Positions 18,222 to 27,737 of a stretch of 64,000 bases of DNA are shown here, piece after piece. The DNA lies in assembly GCF_000317145.1 (NCBI RefSeq), contig NC_019697.1, positions 124,001-188,000 on the forward strand, in the 5' to 3' direction. Made by a program: the position numbers and the translations under genes. The stretch comes from Chamaesiphon minutus PCC 6605. Lineage in GTDB: Bacteria > Cyanobacteriota > Cyanobacteriia > Cyanobacteriales > Chamaesiphonaceae. The notes under the pieces are model-generated. The model made no database searches and was not told where the DNA came from. It was given only the letters and a program-made list of their open reading frames with translations. Positions within the stretch are counted from its first letter, which is position 1; each line of letters starts with the position of its first letter.

Positions 18222-18439
18222 GGGCACGAGGCACCGCCCCTACAGGTTATCGTTACCCCCCACAATCTGTAGGGGTGCCCCTTGTGGGTACCCTCATCAA
18301 TTACAACATAGCACCGCTCGAGCGACCATTGGCACGAGCGACATCGATGCGGGGAGGGCACGAGGCACCGCCCCTACAGGTTATCGTTACCCCACCACAA
18401 TCTGTAGGGGTGCCCCTTATGGGTACCCTCATCAATTAC
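18222..18439. repeat. Paired REP-like repeats beside the RAYT gene
   Basis: Two near-identical copies of about 83 bp (18222-18304 and 18356-18439), each running from GGGCACGAGGCACCGCCCCT to TGGGTACCCTCATCAATTAC. Within each, GGCACCGCCCCTACA pairs imperfectly with TGTAGGGGTGCC, and GGGTACCC is itself palindromic. The layout next to a transposase gene is that of a BIME. Confidence 0.85.
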
Positions 18440-18441
18440 TC

Positions 18442-19791
18442 CTATAGATGCCAGACGTTGACGGAAAGGGTAATTAAGGATAGAAACAGAATAAACCCGA
18501 TCGTGTCTAGTAGTGTCGTGACTAATGGCCCGCTGATCAGAGCTGGATCGACATTTACCTGCTTGAAGGCGATCGGTAGTAACGTGCCCAAAGTCACAGC
18601 CACGATCGAATTAGCAGCCATAACCGAACCTGCCACCAGTGCCACCCAGCGTTCGGCTGGCGGCGTCCAAATCAAGGCCAGCAGGATCATGGTCAATCCG
18701 AGTCCAAGTGCCGTTCCTAGCCCTGCTAGTAGCTCTTTGCCAAGAATTTTCAGCGTATCAGCAGCGGTGACTTCGCCGACACCGAGAGAGCGAATGGTAA
18801 CGGTGAGAGCTTGGGTACCGACTGCGCCGCCAGTATTAGAAAATAGCGGCATAATTACAGCCAAGACGGGGATTTTAGCGATCGTGTCTTGGAAGGGTGC
18901 GATCGAACTAGAGGCACCGATGTATAGTGCCATAATGCCGAGCAACCAGGGGAGGCGATTTTGTAATTTGCTCCACGGCGAAGAGAGTGAAGAATCTTCG
19001 CCACTGGCGACCCCTGCCAGTTTTTGGATATCTTCGGTAGCTTCTTCTTGCAAGATATCAACGACATCATCGATCGTGATGATACCTACCAAGCGATCTT
19101 CGCGATCGACAACTGGTACTGCAATTAAGTCATACCGCTGCATTTGCCGCGCGACATCTTCTTGAGAAGTTTCGGTATAAACTTTGATTACTCGATCGCT
19201 ACCGATATCTTGAATCGGCGTATCCGGCAATGTAAATACTAACTGCCGTAGCGATACTACTTGCATCAGTTTCCGACTATCGTCGGTGACATAAGCATAG
19301 TAGATCGTCTCTTTATCGCGATCGCTTTGTTTGATTTTGGCTAAAGCTTCGCCGACTGTCAAACCTTGCCGTAGCCGCACGTATTCTGTCGTCATTACCC
19401 GTCCGGCAGTGCCTTCGGGATAGCCGATAATTATGGCGGTAGCAGCACGTTCTTCGGGACTGAGTTGGGGGAGCAGGCGTTTGACGACACCTGCGGGTAG
19501 TTCGTCGAATAGGGCGACGCGATCGTCGGGACGCATAGCTTCAATAATTTGGCAAACTTGAGTATCGTGGAGAGCTTCGATCAACTCTTCTTGAATCTCC
19601 GTCGGCAGGTATTCAAAAACGGCAATGGCACAGCCCTTAGACAGCAATCGAAAAGCGATCGCGCGACGCTCTCCAGGCAATTCACTAATGTAATCGCCTA
19701 CATCTACGGCTGGTAAATGGTTGAGTTCTGACTTGAGTTGATTTAAGTCAGTGATGTCGGATAGCTCGATCGAACCTTCTCGCGTCAGCAT
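18442..19791 (-). CDS. mgtE: Magnesium transporter MgtE
   Basis: 449 residues. The N-terminal superhelical domain (about 20-130; AIAVFEYLPTEIQEELIEAL, MRPDDRVALFDELP) is followed by two CBS domains (about 135-255; GTAGRVMTTEYVRL, LVGIITIDDVVDILQEEATED). The membrane part has five helices (about 285-449) with the ion-pore motif PLFSNTGGAVGTQ and the closing region around VNVDPALISGPLVTT. MgtE is a homodimeric Mg2+ channel gated by cytosolic Mg2+ at the N and CBS domains. A very strong ribosome site (GGAGGAGGCTAGGAGG) precedes the ATG on the minus strand. Confidence 0.95.
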   Translation of the reverse strand: MLTREGSIELSDITDLNQLKSELNHLPAVDVGDYISELPGERRAIAFRLLSKGCAIAVFEYLPTEIQEELIEALHDTQVCQIIEAMRPDDRVALFDELPAGVVKRLLPQLSPEERAATAIIIGYPEGTAGRVMTTEYVRLRQGLTVGEALAKIKQSDRDKETIYYAYVTDDSRKLMQVVSLRQLVFTLPDTPIQDIGSDRVIKVYTETSQEDVARQMQRYDLIAVPVVDREDRLVGIITIDDVVDILQEEATEDIQKLAGVASGEDSSLSSPWSKLQNRLPWLLGIMALYIGASSSIAPFQDTIAKIPVLAVIMPLFSNTGGAVGTQALTVTIRSLGVGEVTAADTLKILGKELLAGLGTALGLGLTMILLALIWTPPAERWVALVAGSVMAANSIVAVTLGTLLPIAFKQVNVDPALISGPLVTTLLDTIGFILFLSLITLSVNVWHL

Positions 19792-20111
19792 AAAACCTCC
19801 TAGCCTCCTCCTGCCTGGGAGACTAGCTCGTCAGATGTTAGAGAAGGTTGTTACATTAGAGCAGATGGACTGTAGTCCACAACGTGCATAGAAATTACTA
19901 ATACCGATATTTTTAATGAAAACTTAAGATCGGTATCTCTATCGTATCGTTGGATGCACCCAGAGCGCAAGGTTCAACTTGTGGAAACAAAAAATTCTCT
20001 ATTTTCGGCTCTCAATCTAGCGATCGTGACAGCAGAATGATTAAGATCGAGAAGTAAGTTCTGCTAAATAATCGCGATTTTCTCGGTCATGAGAGATTGC
20101 ACCAATGACTA
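19792..20111. promoter_or_regulatory. Divergent intergenic region with two inverted repeats
   Basis: The region lies between mgtE (left) and the DinG-like gene (right). It contains ATACCGAT (19901-19908) with ATCGGTAT (19929-19936), and the small dyad TGGACTGTAGTCCA (19866-19879). Either could be an operator or leader structure. I looked for an M-box Mg2+ riboswitch upstream of mgtE and did not find its conserved segments. Confidence 0.35.
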
Positions 20112-21632
20112 ATGTCCCAACCGATCGAAGTTACCGCTCATCTCATCCTCCGCGATCTGTTGCGACATCAACCTGAGATCGTTAGTTGGAACCATCATCT
20201 GACAATGGCTCGCCTCGTCGCGCAAGCCTTGCGCCGCTCGACATCGGCACTAATTCAAACAGGTATCCCCACCCATCGCCAACAAGGCACATATCGCCTC
20301 AGCTATTTGATTCCCGCGCTGCTGTGGCATGGCTCGGTAACCATCGCCATTCCCACAGGCATTCGCCAGCAGTTATTCGAAAAAGAACTTCCCCAACTCC
20401 AACAATGGTTAGGTACTTCCAAACCAATCTATTGCGGCGATAATCCACCCCCGCCAGAATTTGCAGGTTTGTGGTTAACAGATCCACAATCTTGGTTGAA
20501 TTTACAATTATTCGATCCCGATTCAGTTAATAGCCATCCGATCGCGATCGACGGTGCGGATGAATTAGAAAATTGGGCGCAAGCCTTACTCACGATCGAG
20601 CTAACTCCACAAGATTGGGACGATTTACGACTGAGCCAGCCGCCAGCAATTGAAGCGCAAATTATTTCACTCAGAATTAGCTGGCTCTCGGCTTTATGGC
20701 AACGCCCGCTCAATCCTTATAATTGTTATTTATTAGATGATGGCGATCGATTATCGATCGAATCGTTGAGTAAAATTCTCACGCCGAGCCTACCCCCAAA
20801 GTGGCAGCAATTTTATCGCGAATTAGCCAAACCCGATCGCTTAGTCTGGGCAAAACTCGATCGCACTCGTGGCACATTTGCATTGGCAATTACACCGATC
20901 GATCTAGTTGCCGAACTCACTCCCATCTGGCAGCGGCAACCATCAATTTTAATTGCCAGTGCAGTAGATCTAAACAATAAAGCGATTGGTTATCGCCAAG
21001 AATTAGGCTTAGGCGAAATGACCTCAGTTAAATTTCCACTCGATCGCCAAAACGATCTATTCAAGCTCTATATCCCGCGCTGGATGCCGATGCCTAATAC
21101 CAGCAAATTTCAACCGATCTTAGTCGATGAAATTAAGCATTTACTACACTTAATTAATAGCCGTGCCAAATTCGTAGTTGTTCTCATCCAAGATACCCCG
21201 CTCAAAGCTCAATTAGCAGCCATTCTCGCGGCTGAATGGGGAAGTAGAGTCCAAGTAGAACGCACCGACCTCAATGCGTCAAATATCCTGATTTCTGGTT
21301 GGGAATTTTGGCAACATCATCAAGACGATTTACCGACACCCGAATTAATGATTATTGCGACGCTACCGATTCCCTCGCTGGAAGATCCGTTCGTTGCCGC
21401 GAAGGTCAGTTTTTATAAACAACAGAAACAAGATTGGTTTAGATTGTATTTATTGCCGACAGGTTTGCGAATTTTACATCGAGCGATCGCGCCAATGCGA
21501 TCGTCTCAAGGTATAGTTGCAATCTTCGACAATCGGATCGACAGGCGTATTTACGGTCAACAAGTGTTAGCCTCTCTCAGTCCAAATCAGCGGATTAATT
21601 ATCTCGATCTCAATTGGCTCGACTCGGCGTAG
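20112..21632 (+). CDS. Degenerate DinG/XPD-like helicase-family protein
   Basis: 506 residues. The last 170 residues look like the Helicase_C_2 domain: FVVVLIQDTPLKAQLAAIL, LIIATLPIPSLEDPFVAAK, and the motif VI-like end LPTGLRILHRAIAPMRSSQGIVAIFDNRI. The N-terminal half has no recognisable Walker A (no GxGKT) and no DEAH box; ALLWHGSVTIAIPTG may be the remnant of the ATPase core. It is therefore probably an inactive or non-canonical relative in DNA repair. I recall similar proteins across cyanobacteria. Cytosolic. Confidence 0.65.
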   Translation: MSQPIEVTAHLILRDLLRHQPEIVSWNHHLTMARLVAQALRRSTSALIQTGIPTHRQQGTYRLSYLIPALLWHGSVTIAIPTGIRQQLFEKELPQLQQWLGTSKPIYCGDNPPPPEFAGLWLTDPQSWLNLQLFDPDSVNSHPIAIDGADELENWAQALLTIELTPQDWDDLRLSQPPAIEAQIISLRISWLSALWQRPLNPYNCYLLDDGDRLSIESLSKILTPSLPPKWQQFYRELAKPDRLVWAKLDRTRGTFALAITPIDLVAELTPIWQRQPSILIASAVDLNNKAIGYRQELGLGEMTSVKFPLDRQNDLFKLYIPRWMPMPNTSKFQPILVDEIKHLLHLINSRAKFVVVLIQDTPLKAQLAAILAAEWGSRVQVERTDLNASNILISGWEFWQHHQDDLPTPELMIIATLPIPSLEDPFVAAKVSFYKQQKQDWFRLYLLPTGLRILHRAIAPMRSSQGIVAIFDNRIDRRIYGQQVLASLSPNQRINYLDLNWLDSA

Positions 21633-21824
21633 ACAGGAAAAGGGATTGCAATTAAAATATTAACTTTAACTCTATCTGGTTGCTGTACCATCAGTTTTAT
21701 TTAATTGGGAAGGTTGCGATTTTTTCCGTCATGTTATCACAAAAATTGTAACAATCTCGATGCCTTTCCAACAGGTAAATCTCCCGCGATCGAAATTCAA
21801 AATCCATCTCCTTCTACCTAAAAC

Positions 21825-22556
21825 CTATCCTGCCATAGCAACTTGATAGATCTCACTAGGTGTCAGATGAGAATGGATGACGCGACCATCTTTGAACCAG
21901 ACAATGCGTTTGGTTTGTTTGGCGACATCGGGTTCGTGAGTGACCATCACGATCGTAATTCCGGTTTCATTTAGTTGCGTAAAAATATCCATTACCTCTT
22001 GAGTCGTGCGCGAATCTAAGGCTCCTGTCGGCTCGTCAGCTAGCAAGACGCGCGGTTCGCCAACGATCGCCCGCGCGATCGCGACGCGTTGCTGTTGACC
22101 CCCAGAGAGTTGATTGGGACGATTTGCCATCCGATTACTCAACCCAACTTTTTCTAAAGCTACTACCGCGCGCTCTTTACGTTCGCTAGAATTTAAGCCG
22201 CCATAAATCATCGGCAGCATCACATTTTCGAGAGCGTTTAATTGCGGCAACAGATGAAATTGTTGAAAGATAAAACCAAGTTTGCGATTGCGAATTTTAG
22301 CTAATTCGGCATCGGGTACTGTCGATACATCTAATTTATCGAGATAGTAATGTCCGCTAGTCGGTTGATCGAGACAACCGATAACATTCATCGCTGAAGA
22401 TTTCCCAGAACCAGACGGTCCCATGATCGCACAATATTCACCTTCGGCGATCGTCAAAGTTACATCGTCTAAGGCTTTTACTAAGGTATCTTCGATACCA
22501 TAGGTTTTATAAATATTTTCTAGTCTAATAATAATTTGCCGATTGTCGTCGTTCAT
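21825..22556 (-). CDS. ABC transporter ATPase, MacB/DevA type
   Basis: 243 residues. Walker A GPSGSGKSS (about 46-54), Q-loop FIFQQFHLLPQL, signature LSGGQQQRVAIARAI, Walker B VLLADEPTGALD, H-switch VTHEP: a full, active ATPase. The LNVIGCLD-type region and GALD ending put it in the MacB/LolD/DevA group, which pairs with FtsX-like permeases. It is the last gene of the set HlyD - permease - MFS - ATPase read on the minus strand, with the MFS gene between it and its permease partner. Confidence 0.9.
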   Translation of the reverse strand: MNDDNRQIIIRLENIYKTYGIEDTLVKALDDVTLTIAEGEYCAIMGPSGSGKSSAMNVIGCLDQPTSGHYYLDKLDVSTVPDAELAKIRNRKLGFIFQQFHLLPQLNALENVMLPMIYGGLNSSERKERAVVALEKVGLSNRMANRPNQLSGGQQQRVAIARAIVGEPRVLLADEPTGALDSRTTQEVMDIFTQLNETGITIVMVTHEPDVAKQTKRIVWFKDGRVIHSHLTPSEIYQVAMAG

Positions 22557-22558
22557 GG

Positions 22559-22745
22559 GGTTTAAGGGTAGATGGGTAATGGGTAATGGTTAATGGGTAA
22601 TGGGTAGATGGGTAATGGGTAATGGGTAATGGGTAGATGGGTAATGGGTAAAATTGGAACTGCGTTCCAAAAAGATCCAGCCTCTACCCTCTACTTTCTA
22701 GCTTCGACCCCATGCCTAAAGCCTAAAGCCTAAAGCCTAAAGCCT
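22559..22745. repeat. Two heptamer arrays, GGGTAAT-type and GCCTAAA-type
   Basis: About 90 bases of GGGTAAT/GGGTAGAT units (22563-22652), then about 4.5 units of GCCTAAA (22713-22745) that run up to the stop codon of the MFS gene. These are STRR-like arrays between operon genes. Confidence 0.85.
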
Positions 22746-24133
22746 CAGAAATGCTCGTGACTGATATCTGTGTAGACATGAACGTGACTGACTTGGGAGT
22801 GAGCATGTGGGTGTAAATGTGTCGATCGATCTACTGTCGATACTTCAATAACCTGCTCGTGCTTGTGTTTGTGGTGGAAATCGTGGTGATGAGGGTGGGT
22901 GTGCCAAATTTCGGCGTGAGTGTGGGCAAATCGATCGGGTGCGAGCGAGAAATGCACGACTGTGAGTAAGGCTAGTCCGATGAGACTACCATACAAAAAA
23001 GTGCGATCGCCAAAGGTAGTACCCAGCCAGCCAGCCAAGGGATAAGCCCCCGCCCACCACAGATGACTCCAGGCAAAATGCGCGCCGTATACCCGCCCTT
23101 GCAAATCTGTCGGCGTGCGATCGGCGATTAAGGTTTGCATCGATAGATTAATCAGGCTCTGGCCGCAGCCCGCGATCGCCCATAATAAGATCAGTGGAGC
23201 CAGTTCGACATTATCGGCACCCAGCAAAGCAACGTTAATCAGGATGCCACCGCCTAATAAGGTGAGAATTTTCGATCGATATTGAGGCAAAATTCCGATT
23301 GCGATCGTGCCTAGAGTTGCCCCCAAACCGAAGCCCATCATTACCCAGCCATATGCTACTGCTGTGTGGCCGAGTTTACCTTGCACGTAGTTGACGGTAT
23401 TTACCAAGATCTGCGCGCCTGCGATCGAAGCCACTAATTGCAACAGCAAACCATACCGAATTGGTGCATCCGTCCATAGTCTCAGTGTACCCACTTGAAT
23501 ATCCGATCGGATCTGTCGGATCGAGCAGTTTCCTGCTGCTGCCGCATCCGTCCGTAAATTTTCTGGCAAAGTCCCGATGAGAATTGCTGCAATAATAAAG
23601 CTCAAACCATCCCATAAAAATAAATCTCTAGCACCGATAAATAATGCCAAAATGCCAGCAATTCCGGGGCCAAATACACCAAGAATTTGGTAAGTCATAC
23701 TAGATAACGCGATCGCTTGCGGGTAATCGCTAGCATCGGTTACTAACGGAATTGTCGCTTGATATGTGGGGCTGAAAAAGGCATTAAAAATATTTAAACC
23801 CAGTACTAATGCGTAAATTTGCCAGATACTATTCACGAATGGTAATAGACAAACTAGGAGCATTCGTCCCAAATGAGTAATTATCAAAATCGGCTTGCGA
23901 TCGACTCGATCGGCTACCACACCCGCAACTGGAGAAAGTAAGGTAAAAGCAGTCACCCGCAGCGTCAAGGCACCTGCGAGGACGATTGGGGCAGCTTTAT
24001 CCGCCAGTTCAAACGCGAGTAATGCCAATCCCAACCAAGTCAACGCATCACCCAACAAACTAATTGTTTGAGCCAGATAAAGTTGTCTAAAAATGGGATT
24101 GCGAAGGCTGGTACCAAAGCTAATTTTCTTCAT
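22745..24133 (-). CDS. MFS transporter with histidine-rich C-terminal tail
   Basis: 462 residues. Twelve hydrophobic helices span about 12-400, with MFS loop motifs (AGVVADRVDRKPILI after helix 2). It resembles the MFS_3/enterobactin-exporter-like group. The last 60 residues hold 19 histidines in HxH and HHH clusters, a likely Zn/Ni/Co-binding cytosolic tail. The histidine tail suggests metal transport or metal-controlled export, but this is inference; the substrate is unknown. The gene sits between the MacB-type permease and its ATPase, an unusual place that suggests insertion into the operon or a four-part function. Confidence 0.8.
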   Translation of the reverse strand: MKKISFGTSLRNPIFRQLYLAQTISLLGDALTWLGLALLAFELADKAAPIVLAGALTLRVTAFTLLSPVAGVVADRVDRKPILIITHLGRMLLVCLLPFVNSIWQIYALVLGLNIFNAFFSPTYQATIPLVTDASDYPQAIALSSMTYQILGVFGPGIAGILALFIGARDLFLWDGLSFIIAAILIGTLPENLRTDAAAAGNCSIRQIRSDIQVGTLRLWTDAPIRYGLLLQLVASIAGAQILVNTVNYVQGKLGHTAVAYGWVMMGFGLGATLGTIAIGILPQYRSKILTLLGGGILINVALLGADNVELAPLILLWAIAGCGQSLINLSMQTLIADRTPTDLQGRVYGAHFAWSHLWWAGAYPLAGWLGTTFGDRTFLYGSLIGLALLTVVHFSLAPDRFAHTHAEIWHTHPHHHDFHHKHKHEQVIEVSTVDRSTHLHPHAHSQVSHVHVYTDISHEHF

Positions 24134-24310
24134 TAACTCAGATGAATTACTAGCGATTTACAGTTTAGACACTATTAATATAGTAATCTATTCGCGCTGT
24201 TATTATCGCTCGACTAATTGTTAAACATCTACAAGTGCAGATACCGGACTTCTCGAAGAAGTCGGCTATCTAGCAGTAATAGTGAAAATGGCTACGAGCG
24301 TAAAAATGAT

Positions 24311-25534
24311 TTAGACGCTTCGCAGAGCCTCGATCGGATCTAGTTTTGCCGCTTGACGAGCGGGGACGACACCAAAGAATAAACCGATACCACCAGAGAC
24401 GCTGACAGCGAGGATAATTGCCGATGGCGAAATCGCGGCTGTTTTGAGCGGGCTAAAATTGCGAACTAAAATAATCCCGCCGATACCGATTAATGTACCG
24501 ATAATTCCACCAAGAACAGATAGAATGATGGCTTCGATCGTAAATTGAGTCAGGATATCATTTTGAGTCGCGCCGATCGCTTTCCGCAAGCCGATTTCTT
24601 GAGTGCGTTCGGTAACTGATACGAGCATGATATTCATGACGCCAATGCCACCAACAATCAGCGAAATTCCGGCGATCGCGGCTAGTAATAATGTGAGCGC
24701 GCCCGTAATTGTCGAGACGATCGTCAGGGCATCTTTTTGGTTGCGAACGGTAAAATCATCTTCGCCGACGATCTTATGTCTGCGCCGTAATAAATTGGTA
24801 ATTTGAAATTCGGCAGCATCCATACTAGCACTATCTTTGGCCGATACCGAAATCAATGATACTCGCAATCCAAATGGCGAAGTTCGACCAATAATTCGCT
24901 TACTCATAGTGGTAATTGGCACAAAAATAGCATCATCTTGATTACTGCCAAACGATGAACCTTTAGCCTCCATTAAACCGACTACTTCAAAGCTCAAATT
25001 ATTAATCCGAATCTGTTTGCCCAATGGATTCATATTACCAAACAATCGCTGGGCAATGTCCGTCCCTACCATCGCAACTTGTTTGTCTTCTTTGACATCT
25101 TGTGCCGTCACAAATCGTCCTCGATCGACGGCAAAATTCCGCACGGATGGAAACTCACTAGTAGTACCTTGGATAATAGAAGTAGTCGTAATATTTTGGT
25201 AACTAACGACCGAAGAATTTTGGAGAACTGGCGCGACACCAGCAACAGATGGCACTTGACGGGCGATCGCGCGAGCATCGCTCAATACTAGTGTCGGTGG
25301 TACCCCACCACTGCGAATATTTTGAGCTTTGGGCGAGCCAGGTAAAATAAATAAGGTATTTGGCCCCAGATTTTTAAATTGATCGGTGGCGAGGGTTTGC
25401 GTACCCTCACCGATACCGATCATCCCAATTACCGAAGCATTACCAATAATAATTCCGAGCATCGTCAAACCGCTCCGTAGCTTGTTAGCTACGAGCGTTT
25501 GAGTAGCCATCTTAAAGCTTTCAAAGATATTCAT
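24311..25534 (-). CDS. MacB/FtsX-type ABC permease
   Basis: 407 residues. N-terminal membrane helix (SGLTMLGIIIGNASVIGMIG), then the large MacB periplasmic domain (about 50-270), then three C-terminal helices with the FtsX signature VGGIGVMNIMLVSVTERTQEIGLRKAIGA. It couples ATP hydrolysis in the cytoplasm to extrusion through a periplasmic adaptor. The HlyD-type adaptor is encoded just upstream, and the ATPase lies two genes downstream. In heterocyst formers the related DevBCA exports glycolipid; here the substrate is unknown. Confidence 0.92.
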   Translation of the reverse strand: MNIFESFKMATQTLVANKLRSGLTMLGIIIGNASVIGMIGIGEGTQTLATDQFKNLGPNTLFILPGSPKAQNIRSGGVPPTLVLSDARAIARQVPSVAGVAPVLQNSSVVSYQNITTTSIIQGTTSEFPSVRNFAVDRGRFVTAQDVKEDKQVAMVGTDIAQRLFGNMNPLGKQIRINNLSFEVVGLMEAKGSSFGSNQDDAIFVPITTMSKRIIGRTSPFGLRVSLISVSAKDSASMDAAEFQITNLLRRRHKIVGEDDFTVRNQKDALTIVSTITGALTLLLAAIAGISLIVGGIGVMNIMLVSVTERTQEIGLRKAIGATQNDILTQFTIEAIILSVLGGIIGTLIGIGGIILVRNFSPLKTAAISPSAIILAVSVSGGIGLFFGVVPARQAAKLDPIEALRSV

Positions 25535-25545
25535 CTTTTAGGGAA

Positions 25546-25607
25546 TAGTGGATAGTGGATAGTGGATAGTTGATAGTGGATAGTTGATAGTTGATAGTTG
25601 ATAGTTG
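25546..25607. repeat. Heptamer array (GATAGTT/GATAGTG)n
   Basis: About nine 7-bp units in the 143-base gap between adaptor and permease genes; a possible source of copy-number variation inside the operon. Confidence 0.85.
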
Positions 25608-25677
25608 ATATCAAATGTTGTTAATGATCGATTGTCAATCATCGATTATCAATCGTCGATTATCAACTCTCAACTAA

Positions 25678-27282
25678 TTATTTACCGCCATCGCCAAGCA
25701 TTTTGTCTTTAAATCCAGGGGGGACGTCAATGAAGACTCGATCTCCAGATTTGAGACCATCCGTTACTTGAATTTTGTCTCTGACGGTGGTACCAACTTT
25801 AACTTCTTTAAACTTAGGCTCGTTATTTTCACCAGGTATATAAACCCCAGTTTTGCCTTTTCTGGAACCGATCGCGACTGTGGGTACAGTTAGGGCGTTA
25901 TTGGTGCGTCTGCCACTAAAAATGGTGTTGACATTCATACCCGATCGCAGGACATCTTTGCCAGTATCGAGCGCGACGCGGACTTCAAATGAGGTGACGT
26001 TTTGCTCGACGACAGCTTCTGGTGCCACCAAGCGGACGGTACCTTGGAAGGGTTTGTCGCTATAGGCATCGGCAGTAATTTCGACTTTTTGGCCGACTTT
26101 GATCTTGCCGATATCGACTTCTGGTACCTTGGCTTTAACTTCCATATCTTTGGCTAAAGCCACGATCGAAGTGGAAGTCGCGGAGGTACTAGTCGAAGCC
26201 GAAGTTGTGGGCGTCACAAACGCGCCGACGCTAGCGTATCGTTGGGTAATCAATCCAGCAAACGGCGCGACGACGGTGGAGTCGTTAAGTTGAGATCGAG
26301 CCGATTGTAATTGGGCGTTAGCTACTGCTAGTGCGGCTGTGAGTTGGGCGATATCTTCGGGACGGGAGCCATTTTTGGCTTGCTCGTAGGCGGCTTGAGC
26401 TTGATCGACTTGAGCGGCTAGACTGGCGACATCTTCCGTCCGACTGCCGAGTTGGGATTGGCGCAAGGCTTGTTGGACTTCGGTGACGGCGGCTTGACGC
26501 TGGTTGATTTCCGATGCGCTGCTATTGCGTACCTGTTGGAGCTTTTGTTGGGCATCGAGGAGATTGGCGCGGGCGGTTTGGTAGTCAGCAGTGGCTCGAT
26601 CGAGTGCATCCTGCGATACCGCTCCCGATTGCCGCAACGATCGATTGCGATCGACTTGGGCTTGGGCGAGTTTGAGTCGCGCTGTCGCTGAGGAAACTTG
26701 GGCTGTAGCCTGTTCGATTTGTTGGGGTGCGATCGATCGCGATAAATTTAAATTGGCTTGGGCTTGGGCTAATTTTGCCCGCACCTGAGCGGTTTCTTCG
26801 GGACGGTTGCCGTTTTTGGCTTTATTTAAATTGGCTTGGGCTTGCTCTAGTCTGGCTTTGGCTTGGGCAATTTCTTCAGGGCGCGAGCCATTTTTAGCCT
26901 TACTCAAGTTGGCTTGGGCTTGCTGCACGTTGGCTTGAGCTTGGGCGAAGGCGGCTTGCGCTTCGGCATTTTCCATTTGGGCGATTTTTTGCCCCTGCAC
27001 GACGCGATCTCCCTGCTCGACAAATAGTTGTGACACTCTACCCGCCGTCTTGGGGCTGATATTGGCAGTTTGGAAGGGGATGACATTACCGCTAGCGGTG
27101 ATGCGCTCGGTGAGATCTGCGGCTTTAGCAGCAGTCGTGTAGCGGTTGAGATCGATTTTCGGGGCTGGCTTAAACTGGGTGAATGCGATCGTTCCAAGTG
27201 CCGCCAGTCCGATTGTTGCTGCCACTACACCTGCAATGACAGGGATCGGACGTTTGATGTTATTTATGAGAGGTAGTTGCAT
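25678..27282 (-). CDS. HlyD/DevB-family periplasmic adaptor of a tripartite exporter
   Basis: 534 residues. N-terminal signal anchor (about 15-35), a lipoyl half-motif (RVSQLFVEQGDRVVQGQKIAQME), then an unusually long helical hairpin (about 105-330) with repeated blocks ANLxKAKNGSRPEEIAQAKARL that recur four times, then the second lipoyl half (SQLNDSTVVAPFAGLITQRYASVGAFV) and beta-barrel plus membrane-proximal domains. Family members are usually 350-450 residues; the excess is in the repeated hairpin. It bridges the MacB-type permease and an outer-membrane channel. First gene of the minus-strand set. Confidence 0.92.
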   Translation of the reverse strand: MQLPLINNIKRPIPVIAGVVAATIGLAALGTIAFTQFKPAPKIDLNRYTTAAKAADLTERITASGNVIPFQTANISPKTAGRVSQLFVEQGDRVVQGQKIAQMENAEAQAAFAQAQANVQQAQANLSKAKNGSRPEEIAQAKARLEQAQANLNKAKNGNRPEETAQVRAKLAQAQANLNLSRSIAPQQIEQATAQVSSATARLKLAQAQVDRNRSLRQSGAVSQDALDRATADYQTARANLLDAQQKLQQVRNSSASEINQRQAAVTEVQQALRQSQLGSRTEDVASLAAQVDQAQAAYEQAKNGSRPEDIAQLTAALAVANAQLQSARSQLNDSTVVAPFAGLITQRYASVGAFVTPTTSASTSTSATSTSIVALAKDMEVKAKVPEVDIGKIKVGQKVEITADAYSDKPFQGTVRLVAPEAVVEQNVTSFEVRVALDTGKDVLRSGMNVNTIFSGRRTNNALTVPTVAIGSRKGKTGVYIPGENNEPKFKEVKVGTTVRDKIQVTDGLKSGDRVFIDVPPGFKDKMLGDGGK

Positions 27283-27737
27283 AGGAGGTCGCGGCGCACT
27301 TATCTAGGGTTCAGACTCTCGAATCGCTTCTCGTTGGCGCAGACCCTCCCTTGGAGAGTAGATCTACCGATTAGGCAGCTCGACGATCGACTTTTAACAG
27401 AATCTGTTACTTTTATTCACAATTCTAACTCGATATCATGGGTAGTGACTAGTGTCAAAAGTCATATCCCGCAGTAGTGAAAACCCTCAGTAAATCTACA
27501 TAGGGATCGCTACTTTTAACTCGATCGAGTTGCTAAGTGAGGTAGCCTAGATTTAGGTGCGTACCAGTGTCGATCGATCGCCTGAGTCGATCTTAGCTTC
27601 GCCATCGTTGTCAAGTAGCTGTAGAATCTGTCTTATGATGGAATCGACAAACAACACCAACCTTTCGCTCAAAAATTGTAATTTCGACAGTTTTCTTTCT
27701 ACTTGTCTTCGATATATTTACCTAGACCTAACTTATC
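27283..27737. other. Divergent intergenic region, no gene seen
   Basis: 455 bases between the HlyD gene (left) and the TPR gene (right). There is a fragment of a dispersed repeat (GTTGGCGCAGACCCTCCCTT, 27334-27353) related to the interior of the 234-bp elements. Promoters for both flanking genes must lie here, but I could not pick convincing -10/-35 boxes. Confidence 0.5.

Noticed and set aside
18275-19165. 296-residue open frame on the plus strand
   Set aside because: It lies antisense to mgtE and starts within the REP-like repeats; low-complexity Ser/Thr/Val product without domains.
19792-20111. M-box magnesium riboswitch upstream of mgtE
   Set aside because: The conserved M-box segments are not found on either strand; only two short inverted repeats are present.
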